NCBI RefSeq assembly: GCF_009389715.1
Contig: NC_052401.1
Coordinates: 1,724,843-1,788,842 of the forward strand
Source of the DNA: Phoenix dactylifera
Lineage: Eukaryota; Streptophyta; Magnoliopsida; Arecales; Arecaceae
Length of the DNA stretch: 64,000 nt
Reading direction: 5' to 3'
Shown: positions 11,382 through 24,492 of the stretch, in pieces
How positions within the stretch are numbered: the first letter of the stretch is position 1
Layout of the letters: each line of letters begins with the position of its first letter
The notes under the pieces: model-generated
The model's input: the letters and a program-made list of their open reading frames with translations, nothing else
Databases searched by the model: none
Told to the model about the DNA's origin: nothing
Made by a program: the position numbers and the translations under genes

Positions 11382-14300
11382 AAGAAATTGACTTGTTAGC
11401 CATTTATGGGCAAAAATTAGGAGACTAATTATGCTTGGACAAGAGTTCACTGATGTGCAAGGGTTCTTCAGGATAGGAGCAAGTGGGAAGTTATATTTCC
11501 CAATCATCTTTCAGATCATAAGAATGTCTTAGCAAGGTCCATCTAATTAGTACCGTGTGTTGTATCGGTCGGCGACTGGTTCACTATAGTATTGGTTGGG
11601 TATTGTGCTGACACACGGTATGCAGTGCCATACCTATTATTGCTACGCCATCTTTTTTTTTTCTTTTTTCATTTTTATTACTTCATTTTTTAGGTTTTTA
11701 ATGTTTGTTTTAATGTTTGTGGTTATTTACTTTGGGATTTGTTTGATATCTTTTATGTTAGATATGTCTCGATTATCAACAAACATGCTATACTCGATAA
11801 ATTAATGCAATTGTACCCGTAATTCAATGCATGATTAGTATATGATTGGATATATATACAATATATCAAATGGTTTTAAGTACAAAATATGTACCAGTTT
11901 CTAAAATTTTGTGGAGTGCCTATATTCCTCGTAGACGTTGGGATTCTGGCCATAGTTTGGGCCAGGCATGTTAATTTAATTTTTTAGATAATTTGTTGTC
12001 CAGCCCTATGGTCCATAAGCTCCATCTACTAGAGGCACCTCGATACTCATCTTTTGAGCTATCCGAAGATTGAGGCAGCGAAATTGACCTATAGACTGCC
12101 TGAGGCTGTGGAAAGTAGTAGCACTTGAATATAATACCTCAGACGAAGCATATCCATGCAGGTCGTAGCTTGGTTGTGTGGAATAGAGTTCGATATATGA
12201 TTCGGATCCAGATATATCTAAGAACCCTACTTCACACACAAGGTCATTTGCAGCAGCAGCACTGTCTCAGACCACCTCAAGAAGCCTATCTCATGTATGC
12301 AATCATATCTTAGCGGGCTATACTAAGTCATGCACTATGATCTATATCCCATGTGACATGAGTGAACAACTACTCATTGATGAATCAAATACTATGGGAT
12401 TATGAGTCATATGGACCCGTGCCATATCCATTGCCACCTTTTCGGCCATTAGATGCATCTTCACTCGAACTATCGTTATCATCATCACTGGTATTGTGAG
12501 ATGATATGAGCAATTGGTCATTTGAGAGCTCGATCTCGAAATTAGAGTGAGCATATTCCTCATCCACTCTCTATAGTTTAAGTGTAGTTTTCTTTCTTTT
12601 TTTTGCTGATCTGAGGAGCTATTTTCTTTCCATGGATGCCTCTACCTGCTTGGCTTTGCTGGGTGGCTCGATTGGGCCCACCATCTTGAGTGACCCTACT
12701 TGCTTGACCATACCAAGTTCTATGGTGGCCTTTTCTTAGCATCTCTTTGGCAAAGTGCTGGGAGGACATCTGGGATATGGATCTAAAGGATCGGTGGAAG
12801 GAAAGGACACTAGATAGATTGAGGTAAACAAATATGCACACAGGGGGTTGCCCGAATTGTTTTGAAGGGTCATGCTATTGGCCAAATAAGGAGAGATGGC
12901 GAGGATGAACAACTATAGCACAGGTTGAATGGAGGTCAATTATGACATGGGTAGTGGGGGATAGTCAGTGTCATATGCCAGAACCATCAAAAGTAAAGGT
13001 CAGATGTGGATTATTACCGATGAGTGGGTAGTTACAATATGATTTGTCTTCTGGTATAAATAAGTGGATGTGATTCTAATACAAGGATCTTTCAGGACAT
13101 CAATGAGTTCAGTTTATTTTTAATTATTTTTATCTTTACTTTATCTCTCTCTTATATTACTAGTAGGACTTTATCCATTGGAGTAATAGTACATCACTTC
13201 AACTGTAGTTCCGGCTATATCCTATCCTATCCATGTTCTTTCAAATAGACAGTGTGATGACAACAAAGTTCTTGAAGGTCAAGACATCTTGACCCACGCT
13301 ACTTTCACCCTCTTTTCCAACTGATATAACACCAGTGGCATACCTATGCATCTACCACAGCCTAGCCATCAGGCCTGTCACCTCCTTGCCCATCTTCCGA
13401 CGGAGAAAGGTGACAACTCTACGAAACTGGCTAGCCAAAGAGATGATCTTAGCTCGTCAAGCTTTGACTGCTATCGCTGGCCCTCAAGCCAATCAATCAT
13501 CAAATCCTCATCATACACAAAATTATTATGAAGTGTCATAATCACTGAATTAATTCACAAAATAATTCTACATTATCTACACATAATACTTTTTTTTATT
13601 TTTATTTTTTAATATTTTTATTGGTTTTAAATAATGAATTAATATTAAAATATAAAATATCTAGACAATTAATTTTAATTTGGATTATTGTAGCATCCTA
13701 CTAAGGGTACTATATATATTTTCAGACCATAGATTCATGTATTCCAAATTTAACTAAATTGCTACCAAGTTGTGGTAACAAGTAGCATACATATCCCTAA
13801 ACATGCTCCCAATTTTATAATTTTCTTAAATAATTTTAATTTTTTTATTTTTAATTGTAAAAATATTTTTAATATAAAAATTATATGATTAATAAAAATC
13901 ATGATTTTTTTAGCATGCATAGATCATCTTTAGATTTACATCATATCATGAAATCATGCCAAAAGAGAAAAATTTGGCATGACCTCTAGTAATTTTTCTT
14001 ATTTTTGGCCTATTTTAGGCCTCAAAACAAAGAGAGACAGAGAGAGAGAGAGAGCAAGAGGGAAGGAGAGGGGTACCTTGCCTCGAGTTTGGCTTGAATC
14101 TAACAAGAATTTGCTATTTTTTGACGCTTCTTGTGAATTTTTTAAAAAATAGAGAAAGAGGTAGAACCATCTGAAAGCACAAGAGGCCTTCTCTGCCTCC
14201 CTCTTTATTATGAAGGCAAAATGGGTGGCCAAACCATCTGAACCATCTCGAATCGAGCTAAACCATGTAGTTCAGCTCGGTTCGGGTCGGTTCATGCCAG

Positions 14301-14839
14301 TTCGGGCTTTGAGCCGAGTCGAAGGCTTGTTTCTTACTGGTCCCGACTGATACGAGTTGGTATGCCCCAACCTTGGCTATTCGGGCGATGCGGCAAATGT
14401 TGCGTCCTAGGATAAACTAGAAGATTGTGTTCCATCGATTGCTTGAAGCTTTGGTCATATTGCCTAGTTGCAGTTAAGGAGGTCCTGATGTGATGTAGCA
14501 CCAATAACTTGGTTGTAATGGCTTAAGGAGGTGTCAACTCAATGTTTTTTCATTTGTGCATGGTAGACAACACAATGAAAGTGTTCATGATCATAATATC
14601 ATAAATCTTTTTTTACTCCAAATGTTCGAAGCTATATAATCTTCAATTGTTGTTGCAATTATTCTAGCCCTTAATCATACTATTATTCACACCACATCCA
14701 GACTGATAATTATGATCCATAGATTGATCACAGAACGTCTCGGAATTTCATGCAGTATAGGCTAAGTAGTAGTGGGTCTTTCGAAGGGACGTCTTACGCA
14801 GTCCAAATAAGAAGTTCTAGGAGGTTGTCAGTGTTAGAT
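11382..14839. other. Gene-free stretch with decayed repeats
   Basis: No gene is recognised. Segments at 11545-11640 and 14215-14390 carry GTACCG/GGTATG or GGTTCGGGTCGG motifs related to the small elements elsewhere in the window. The interval 13560-13930 is extremely AT-rich. Minus-strand open frames between 12006 and 12841 are short and interrupted; no transposase motif could be named. A GA-rich run lies at about 14030-14070. Confidence 0.5.
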
Positions 14840-15117
14840 TGGGTACCAAGATACAGGCTGACTACTAGTAGTGCAAGTCAACTGGCAGGGATGTAGGCCA
14901 AGTACTAGGGTGCATGCCGACTATCAATGGTGCTGGACAACTACCAGGGGTGTAGGCTGAGTACCAAGATGCACGCCAACTACCTCGGGTGCAGGTTGAC
15001 TACCCTAGGTGCAGGTCGACTACCTTAGGTGCAGGTCGACCACCCTAGGTGTTGGTCGACTACCAGGGGTGTAGACTGAGTACTGGGGTGTAGGCTGACT
15101 ACCAAGGGTGCAGGTTA
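14840..15117. repeat. Degenerate 20-bp minisatellite
   Basis: A tandem array of roughly 13 units of about 20 bp, consensus near AGGTGCAGGTCGACTACCCT. Units at 14998-15057 are the most alike and those at both edges are more diverged. The unit length is not a multiple of three and there is no open frame, so the array is not coding. Confidence 0.75.
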
Positions 15118-15944
15118 AGGGGTAGAGAGCTAGCAACTCAGAATAAGTCACTTAATGGAGCGAAACCCAAGGAAGTGGTTGTCTAGTAATTAACACTAAC
15201 CAAAACAAGGGAGGAGTGGTAGCCTTACCCAGAATACATGGGTAGTGAAAGAATGGTAACTGTCATGCAAAGTAATGATGGCTATGTAATGCAAATTAGC
15301 AAAAGATAAGTGTTAAAATTGAATAGTGATGCCTCTCCTAGCGGTTAATAGGAGTCACTTATAAGTATTCGGTTATAACAATAGAGGACTTGTTTTTCGA
15401 GCACCAGAATTGATGAATTTTTTTCCTTTTTATTTTTAATTAAAAGTTATATTTGTTTACCATTAATCCTTTGTAGTATAGCTTCTTAGTCATCGCCCTT
15501 CTTTGAGTGGGCAACATCCCAATAGTGAAAGTCCTTGAAGATTCAAGATGGTAGGACCCATTGCTTCTTTATCGTTTTCGGTTCAAATCGGTGGCATGCT
15601 CATGCAATCGTCCAACCAGTACCTTGGTTTATCACTCCTATGCAAAAAAAAGGGTCCAACAATGGCTAAACAATTACAACTTTCGACTTAACTCTAGATT
15701 AAAGGAGTATTCAGACATAGCTATTGGTTCTTAGACTTGAAGAACTAATTTCTCTAGCTGCAACTATAAAGAAAGTAATATAGGGGGTCGACTTGAAACT
15801 TCTTGCAACAATATTGTGGGTTATTATAGGATGCTAGACTACATAGACATATGAAGAGGTGCTGTACAATAGCTTCATAGAATTTATCTAGTGCGGTATA
15901 AATTCTGAATGGTGACAACTTCACATAGCTTTTTAAGTCTCAGG
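15118..15944. other. Gene-free stretch
   Basis: No gene, RNA or complete mobile element was recognised. The region is AT-rich with no long open frames. Confidence 0.55.
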
Positions 15945-16147
15945 TAGGGGTGATAGTGCTTGACCGTTTAACCTGATTCAATCTCTTGTAGATCGGGTTA
16001 GGTTACCTGTTTAATAAAATGGTCAGCATTGGATCTAAATTTTTGGGCCATTTAGTAAATAGGACAGATCGGGTTGATAGATTTTTAATCTATTTTGTAT
16101 TTGACCCAACCTGTATCTGATCCGACCCGACCTGATTGCGACCCCTA
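15945..16147. mobile_element. hAT-like MITE, 203 bp
   Basis: The left end starts TAGGGGTGATAG and the right end on the minus strand starts TAGGGGTCGCAATC, an imperfect terminal inverted repeat. The flanking octamers GTCTCAGG (15937-15944) and GTCTCACG (16148-16155) match at seven of eight positions, the 8-bp duplication expected of hAT insertions. The interior carries the GGTCGGGT and TTAATAAA motifs also seen at 1609-2030. It is too short to code and would need a transposase in trans. Confidence 0.8.
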
Positions 16148-17386
16148 GTCTCACGAACATTTTGAATACGCTGTATATTGCTAAGGACCTTTTCCCACTT
16201 AATGCACATAGTGGGTCATTACGAATCTGTCAAGTTTGGCAAGATTGCATGCATGGTTGTAGTGGATTTCCCAGCAGGGTGCAGAGAGGTTCCTCCAATC
16301 TCTTTGATGAGGTGAAATGAAATTGTTTAATCTTATTACCATCTAATATCACCTTTTATTGATGAGAGCAGGAAGTGGGGTTGTTGGATGATAGCGTTAA
16401 ACAACGTGTATTCACCTATTTCATGTAGTAGTAAAGAACATATATTTGCTATTTCCCTACAAACTTGCGTTTATGGTATATTCTGGCATTTTAAAAGACA
16501 AAATTGCTAGATTTCGGGCTTACAAATTTTAGATATTGGGTTGAAGGGTATAACCTGGCTTTGTACTGCATGGCCTCCTAGATCCTATATATTTTAGAAA
16601 TGGTAGTCATGGGCTATAGAGGATCTAGTTCCATGAAGTGCACACATAGTGGATCATGGTTTAAATTGGGAATGGATGGACATGTGGCTATAGGATAAAA
16701 ATGGGGGATGATGGTCCTCAAGTAATCCTCCTCAACTTTTCCTTTTAGGTGAAACTCTTGAGTATATGCTCCAAAAACAGATCTTGGTTGATATCTTTAT
16801 TGGAAGTAAGCATTGGTGAATGTATCTTCACCTAGTCAACTATAAGAAGTGGTAGGATCCCAGAGTGACGATTGTCAGATGTCATCTATGCAGTAGCTAT
16901 TTAAGGTTGCCACAATAACATACTTGGTTGCGATAAGATACAACTTTTGTTCATGTGCTTCAATAAAAAGGAAAAAATGGAGAAAGAAGGGAGGGTAGGG
17001 GTAAGGAACTAAGGGCTTCTTGGATAGTTTTTAATGTTGGAGGTAAGAAGCACCTTAGATAGTTGAAGTTGTAAAGTAATGTTTGAATGTTTTGTTTAAA
17101 ACATTCATCTTAATGTGCATATTCAGATGTTACTTGTGAATCTGCTTTTCTAGATGTTGTTGAGAAGGGGGGAGGGGCTTTAGATTATTAAACGATATTA
17201 ATGGATGCTGATTGTTTAGTGAACAATGTTGCATATGCTGCAGTACCAATTGCTTAGTAGCAGGATTTGAGAAACAGTGACATTTGACTTTGTAAAATTG
17301 AGTGTCCTAATAAAGTTCTCAGTCTATGGGTGTCCAGCTTCTTCATAAATCATATGGTCGGGCTTCTTATTTGTATTGATGGAACC
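16148..17386. other. Gene-free stretch
   Basis: Nothing recognised. No open frame above 60 codons and no clear transposon termini. Confidence 0.55.
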
Positions 17387-17571
17387 AAGGTTCGCCGTAC
17401 CGGTACCGAATCCCGTACCGGTGCCGCACTAGTATAGGCATACCGAGTGTCGGTACGGTACTGTACGCTCGGTACCGACCGTACCGACATTGGTGTACCG
17501 ATACCGGTATCCATCGGTACGGGTACGGTACGCTCGGTACCGACTGGTACCGACCGGTACAGCGAACCTTG
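17387..17571. mobile_element. GTACCGG-rich MITE with 9-bp target duplication
   Basis: A 185-bp element made almost entirely of GGTACCG, CGGTAC and CCGGTA motifs. It begins AAGGTTCGCCGTACCGG and ends CCGGTACAGCGAACCTTG, giving a short inverted terminus AAGGTTCGC/GCGAACCTT. The exact 9-mer GATGGAACC flanks both sides (17378-17386 and 17572-17580). Nine-bp duplications are typical of Mutator-like elements. An alternative reading gives CCAAGGTTCGC termini with a 6-bp ATGGAA duplication, so the superfamily is not certain. The open frame on the minus strand here is a by-product of the repeats. Confidence 0.75.
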
Positions 17572-19840
17572 GATGGAACCCAAGAAGAGGAGCTCTGGTT
17601 GTTATCATTAGGTGCGACTTTTGATTATATACTCAGGAGACATATATTATTTCCGAGGTAGAGTAGCACACGCTGGCTGGGAAGAGCAGATAAAGGTTCG
17701 GGGTTAGTTCTAAGTATTTGCTTTGAGAATAGAATATGTTTATCTGGGAGTGTTTTGGGAGTTAGCAATGAAAAACATTCTATGCACCTAGTCGACAACC
17801 TGGATTGTGATAGGATGTCTGAGGGACCAACTTGTTGGATTTCTTTGTCGGGATTATTACATTTGCTGCCACAACATAGTTGTGATGGTAAGATACGAGA
17901 AATCTATTCTTGATGTTTTAGAAATGACACATGTTATCCTTGTTATTTTTAAGGATTCGTTTTTCCCTTGGTGCTACAACAAAATTTTGGTGGGTAGCTT
18001 GTGACAGTGAGACGTATTATTAAAGAACTTGATAGATGTTGACTTTGGAGGATGTAGTTTTATTTGGTGCAACACTAATTTAATTCATGGTAGGATTCTA
18101 ATAAACATTGCAATTTCTTTGTAGAATATGGGTTGAATCACTATTCTCGAATGTTGAGTCATTTTCTTATTTATCATATGGAAGCTTCCTTGGCATAGAT
18201 AAAACCCTACAAAAGGAACCGCTTAATTTTCTTGATGACATATTTGCTGGCTGTTGTAAGTTCCATGAATTGATGTGCATATAGACATCATTCAGAATGA
18301 TTCACATGCCATTTTCAGCTGGCCAACAGGAATTGGTACCCGGCGCTCCCTCAAGATCAATTTGTGTGCGAACTGGTCCCAGATCAATCTGTTACATCTG
18401 GGTCCCAAGTACAAGAGGTGTTTTTAGTGGTTCCTTTTATCACCTTCAACTGTTCCAGCCCGTAACCCATGTAGGTATGCGGTGTACTGAACCAGCTAGT
18501 TGGGTTTTTACCTTGATTTTTGAAACTGTGGTTCGCATAGACTTTTTGACTAAAGTTTTGATGAAATTTTATTGTCACAGTCAAGAAGGAACAAACAATT
18601 GAGAATCAAATATATTATGAAAGGACCAAGAATATCAAATTGGATTTCATGTTTTTTGTGATAGTCTTTTGCTGTCTTTGTTGGACATACTTTAACTTGC
18701 TGCATCAATTTATAGCTTTTCAATATGGCATGATATTTTGAGTTCGAACATCCAACTTATTGGTGACATTGATGAATGCTGGATTTGGGGGAAAACCATT
18801 TCACTTGGCATGATACCAGCCAGGTCGTGGTAGGTTTTGAGAAAGATGAAAATTGGCATTAAGATTGATGGTACATGTGGCTACCGCTTCTTTAGTCATC
18901 CATCTTCTTCAAAGAACCTAGGACCATGATGCTTGTTGTATTCTTAGAAAAGAAGCTCCTTTCGCTTAGGCTGGGCAGGTTCTAGATGTCTTACCCCGTG
19001 ATAACTTCATGGTAATTTTGCTCGGGTTACAAGAGGAAGCAAGCAGAATGGGGTGTCATTGTTCTCTCTTGCAGGAAATTGTGATAGGGTGGTTAGCAAG
19101 GATATTCTTGGGGTTTGCCAGTCTATCTTGTATTTCCATTGGTAAGCATAAATTTTTTGCTGGGATTTTCATGCTAATGCTCCAACCAGTACCACAGCCC
19201 CATCCAGGATGCCCATCTTTCTTGATAACCAGGGAAAGTGGAAAACTGGATGCGGCTCTTTAGGTACTAGAAATATAAATATATCATGGGTGATGAAGCA
19301 CCTCTAGCAAGAATTTTGTACCCCGCAAAACCCCACCTCTCCCCGAAATAACAGCTACAATAGGGACACCTGTATGGTCTCTTTGGTTAGGGATGTATTG
19401 ACTCTGTTCTGGTAAATGATGTATTGGCTCTTCAAGCTTTGCCTTATTTTTCTCAGGGCATACATTTTATTTTACAGATGGAAGCCCAGGTGAATAAGGT
19501 ATGATTATACTTTCTTGGAGGTTAATAACGAACAATAGGAGTAAACAACAGCAGGAGAATATTTCTAGTCACTGAGAGAGGGATTTCAGATGCAGTAAAC
19601 TCCGGTGTCAATACAGTTTCATTTTTTTTTTTTTTTAAACTTGGTGTCAATATAGTTCAATCTTCGCCGGAGTGGTATCATTTTCATAAATGCTTTTTTT
19701 CATGAAGGCTGTCTGCTGTGATTTGATGGTTACAAACCTCCAAGATGTAAGGTTTAATTGGTCGATGATATAATTATGCAATATCTACTGACTACCAGTA
19801 ATCTCTGATAGGGATGGCTGGTCCTTGTAAAATTAATAAC
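17572..19840. other. Gene-free stretch
   Basis: No gene is recognised. Open frames at 18297-18602 and 19009-19263 contain no known motif and are not supported by splice or start context. A poly-T run at about 19622-19636 sits between two similar GGTGTCAATA motifs and inverted ACTCCGG/CCGGAGT arms. Confidence 0.5.
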
Positions 19841-20086
19841 AGATAAGACTGAGTAGCCTCTATCCAAAAGGTTATGGTAGTTGGTTACTTTCAGATTGCT
19901 TGGTGTGATAACAGTACAATGCCCAAAGCAATCAACGTGGTCCACTGTCAATTGAAAAACATTAGATAAGACTGAGTAGCCTCCATCCAAAAGGTTATGG
20001 TAGTTGGTTACTTTCAGATTGCTTGGTGTGATAACAGTACAATGCCCAAAGCAATCAACGTGGTCCGCTGTCAATTGAAAAACATT
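19841..20086. repeat. Recent 123-bp tandem duplication
   Basis: The 123-bp block 19841-19963 is repeated head-to-tail at 19964-20086. The copies differ at only about two positions (CTATCC/CCATCC and CCACTG/CCGCTG), so the duplication is recent. The minus strand stays open across the junction because 123 is a multiple of three, but the peptide has no recognised feature. Confidence 0.88.
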
Positions 20087-22603
20087 TGCTCAAACTTATT
20101 CCTCGATGTCTTGGTAACACATGAGATGAGTGATGCGTGAAAGGTTTTCAGACTTTCAGATAATAATCTCCTCTCTTGTATTCTTCCATTTATGGGATTA
20201 TGACCGTCCTGTAACTCGGTTGGATATGATGTCTACCTTCTTGTTCGGATGCGTGTAGAAGCTTCCAAAATAAAGCAAGCCTATATGGATAAGGATTCAT
20301 GGTATGTGGTCGAGCTGCATTCTTTCACGCAATTCTCTTCTGATTGACGACATGACCGCTGCACGTAGGTCTTTTTCCCTCTTCCGAGCCAGTGTTTTAG
20401 ATTTTGGCGTCACTGATGAACATCCGATGTGCACGCATTCCTGTCCTATAATATGATAATTACTGAGATGGGTGGAAGCTTGCTTGGACTGTAATCTTTT
20501 ACTAGGACCATCTGATGTGTGAGGTTGTCAGCTGATTTGTTTTCCATCTCACAGCTGTGCTGCCCTTCTGTTTGTGAGATATGGTCTTATCACCCACTGG
20601 TATTGGTGCTGCAAGTTGTTATTCTATCCCCCTCCCTAATTAGGACCACTTAGTTAAGATCTAATGGTACCTGTGGCACCCCGGTCTGGTGCGTCTCAGA
20701 AAATGGTGATGCCGTGGGGTGGGAAATGCGTATCGGAAAAGGCAACGGATCAAGCAAAGGAAATGGCTGTAGGAAAAATGTATACCAGTTCAGAAATACG
20801 AAGAGCACCAGGCAACTAGAAGGCCGGACACTATGGACTAGTACAAGAAAATTTTCCCCTTGCACACCCTAAAAGCAAAGCATCGTGTACACAAGGTCAG
20901 GATTCGACCCGTGTAGCAAAGACAACTCATGGCATGGTCGGTTGCTAGTAGATAATTTTTCATTCTTCCTCCTCGTCCTTATGATAATGATCAAGTCACC
21001 TAACATGTGCATGGAGACTTTGGCATGATTTTTTGTAATTAGATAAATGATCATAGAGTTGGCCAGGAACGCCACAAGAAGCAGGTCGGCTGTCCGCTTC
21101 TCTACATGTGATTCATGCGGTGTTTCTTTCCTATTTCTGCTTAACCGAGTCAGAAAGACTTCAGAATGGTGCACGAGGGACCACCGTGGTCAATTAGTCC
21201 TTTCGGCTGATGTCCTGCCCGATGGCTGATGGTGTACGTAAACTGGTCGACCACGGTTCCCCAGCTTCCATGTGAACAGCCTTTGCAGTGAATTTATTTG
21301 TTTATTTGTTACTAAACGGATGATTCATGCAATTTCAGCACAAATATATTCAAAAACAATAAATTTTGGAGCGCTATAGGTGGCTCCCTCTTTTCGACTT
21401 ATAAAGCACCTGGGAGTAGTTGGTCACGTATAAAGCTATCTAATTCGCGGCTCCGTTAGCCTCTCTATAGACATGTTTGGCCTGAAACACGACGCCATCA
21501 CTAACTATAACCAGATGTCTCCAAATATGAGGTGGCACTCACCCACACCGCCAGCTTTTTTCTGGCTCCAGCCGATACTCATAGCTGAATCTTCCTCAAG
21601 CATGCCGAGCCAAGTCTGCAGTGAATTTATTTGTCGGTCCAAAAATCTGTCCTCCTTTCCGTATAATATTGCGATGCTGAATTGCGATCCCAGCACTGCT
21701 AAGAGTTCCAGAGTGGGGGGCATATCGGTTTCATCTTCTGGATCATTAGATAAGCCATTGGGGCCCATAATTTTATGGGTGATAGTTACATTGCTTGCAT
21801 GGGTCACTCTAATTATACTTACATTGCTTGCATGGGTGGCTGCAATCAGAGCGGAAAAGATGCACTTTATTCTAGGAAAATAATGAATACTTTAGTCCAT
21901 ACGAGATTAAATGAGGTTGCTCCTCCTGAAGCAGAGTTCGTGTTTGTATATTTGTGCAATCGACCTCTTATTTGAAAGCAAGATTACTTATTTTCCGTTT
22001 TAAGTTCTTTTGCATATTAGTGCCCACAAATTTTCATATGTTCATATTAATTCCAACAGACTTCATATTTATATATATTAATCCCTTCGATCCCTTTAAC
22101 TCTCTGCCTGTCGGTCCTTTGGTCAGCTTAACCAAACCTAAGGTTCTTCCTTTTCTCAACAAAAAGGAACCAATAATTGTACGTCGGATAGATACATCTT
22201 CTCAAAAGAGAGCTATTAAAATTTTATGGTCATTTTAAACTTATATAAAAAATTGGATAACTACAAATATCGCAGTTCAATCTAGATGGTGGTATTGCTA
22301 TCTGTGTTCGACTCCGGTAAATATACTTTCTTCATGGCAAAATTTGTTGATTTGGCATGTATAGATTTTATCCCATCCCTTCTTTAGGGATTTATGTGCA
22401 TACCAAGTCAGGCTAAACCAATATGTGGTGCTTAGTTTGCAATATAATCCTTGGTTTTTCCTCCTTATCTAGATTCTGACGTACCATCCTCTTTTTATTT
22501 CTTATATTATTCATTTTGGCAAAGTTTTCCGTTTGTTTCCCTTTTTTTTTACTCAACAGTGCTGTCCCTTTTGCGAAGCATGACAGCTAAAACTAAACTT
22601 CTA
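20087..22603. other. Gene-free stretch
   Basis: No gene could be identified. At 21473-21883 both strands hold open frames of 100-136 codons, neither with a recognised domain. A short tandem doubling of ACATTGCTTGCATGGGT occurs at about 21789-21835. Confidence 0.45.
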
Positions 22604-23056
22604 GGGCTCGTTTGGTTCGCAGGAAAAGGAGGGGGGAAAGTGTGGTCAACGGGAAAGTAATAAAATGCCTCTTATTTGGTTGGAGTTTTCAAAGGAGAGA
22701 GATGGGAAAGTTGTATTCCCATGGGAATATGATTCCCACATTTCATGGAAAAGTTTTTCCCATGAGGTGGGAATCACTCTTTTTTTATTTTTTCCCAAAA
22801 AGACCCTTCAGCATTAAAGAAGCATTAAAGAGGCATTAAAGACCTAATTTTTATTAAGGGCATAATAGGAATTATACATAACTTTCCTAGGAAAGTGGAT
22901 GGTCAACCAAATATAAGCACTTTGGAAATTAGTCACTTTCCCATGGTTAACCAAACATGTCAAAAGTACTTTCCTAGGTATCCTCTTCCTAGGAATTTGA
23001 TTCCCAGGAATCATATTCCTAGGAGGAAAAATACTTCCCGCGAACCAAACGAGCCC
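22604..23056. mobile_element. Tourist-like (PIF/Harbinger) MITE, 453 bp
   Basis: The element has perfect 17-bp terminal inverted repeats: GGGCTCGTTTGGTTCGC at 22604-22620 and its complement at 23040-23056. The trinucleotide CTA flanks both ends (22601-22603 and 23057-23059), consistent with the 3-bp target duplication of PIF/Harbinger elements. The interior has several nested palindromes built on TTCCCATG and TTCCTAGGAA, so the single strand could fold extensively. It does not code for a transposase. Confidence 0.88.
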
Positions 23057-23625
23057 CTAAAGAGATCCTGTCATGACTAACAGAAGGTAGCAAGGGCATG
23101 AGAGTCAGCTTTTGTCAGTCTAGAAAAGCAATCCTTTTTAGGTCCTTCTCCCACCAGCCACACCATCACGACCGTTAGTTGAAGGGTATCCTTAGCCTTG
23201 CAAGTTGCAACCCTCACCCATCTTGCTTCTCCCTGAACCCTTAAGGAAAATGGAGTGATTGATCTGGTGAGTGGAAATGATTAAAGTTATTCAAAGTGTT
23301 CAAAGTCTGGACACCTGTTGTATTTCTGTTGACGGGTGCTATCATTCTAAATGACTCCGATGAGTGGCCTAACAGACCTAGCTTTAATGGGTTGGTATTA
23401 TATTGAAAGTAGTGGATGGTAGCCTAAAGGAAGAAGAAGGTGATGTGTTGAGTGCGTGGATTGCAAGGAGACGACGGTAGGTAGCATGTCCAAATGGTGG
23501 AGGTTAGAATAGGGACATTGCTCTCGCAATGGTGATCACTATTCACCGGCCCCCACAAGTTCCCATTCCATGCCAAAGCCAGTGCCAAAACCCAGGAATC
23601 CCATTCCTGTTGCTCATCATATCCC
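23057..23625. other. Gene-free stretch before the NHL duplication
   Basis: Nothing recognised; it marks the unduplicated left flank of the tandem block. Confidence 0.5.
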
Positions 23626-24492
23626 TGTAAATTTTAAGGTATTTATTGAGTGCATGAGGCCCCTAGGGTTTTTTTATGTTCTCCAACATGTTTTCTTTAT
23701 GTATCTTTCCACAACTTTCATATTGAATTGAGTCTTTGGACTGTGTTGCAAAGACTAGCATGGTAGTTTATTTGATTGCTAGATATTTTATAAGCAAGCA
23801 ATTAAGTTGGCTGGCCCATGCATGGCGGCTTTGTCGCGCCCTCCAGCTAGAAGCTGGCTGCTTGCAGCCTTAGAACTCTTACTCAAGCATTTTGACCAAC
23901 TTATCTCCAAATGGGTGTCATGGTCGACAACAGATGCCAAACTCTTTACTCAATCGTGCTGTTGCTGCTAATTCGAGATCCAGTTGAATCATTCGTCATT
24001 CATTTATTAGTGAACAGTGGGTGCGTAAATAAACGAAGTAGAGAATATAATGCAGCGAGTCCATCCTCCGTTCATTCTTCGTTGATTAATGATTAGAATG
24101 TGATGGTGCTGATGGAGTTGGATAAGATCCTCTGCAACCTGCCTCCGTTCTCCTTGGATATATATCCTCACGTTTGATGATCTGCATGCAGTAAATTAAA
24201 TAACTTTTAAAGCCGTCGTCATGATCAGTCGGGACTCGGGAACTAATACTAGGGACGAATTCGTGGCGGCTTCGGAAGCCCTCCCTGGTCGGCGTGTGAT
24301 CCGGGTCTTGGTGGAGCCTGATTCGACGTCGCTGCCGTCCATTCGCTCACGACGGGCAGACCATCAAACGCTATCGACGGTCCCGAAAGAGACTCCAGAC
24401 CAAATCTTTTGGTGCCTCTCTTTGATCTACCTGAGGAAAGATCCAATGGCTGCCATCAAAAGACCCGCTCGTTCTCTTTCCAAGATACCGTT

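Noticed and set aside
12006-12841. Possible decayed transposase on the minus strand
   Set aside because: Short frames with acidic Ser/Asp-rich text but no catalytic or zinc-finger motif that I can name.
21473-21883. Overlapping 136-codon plus and 100-codon minus frames
   Set aside because: No recognised domain, no splice or promoter support; the plus frame's C-terminus is a by-product of a short tandem repeat.
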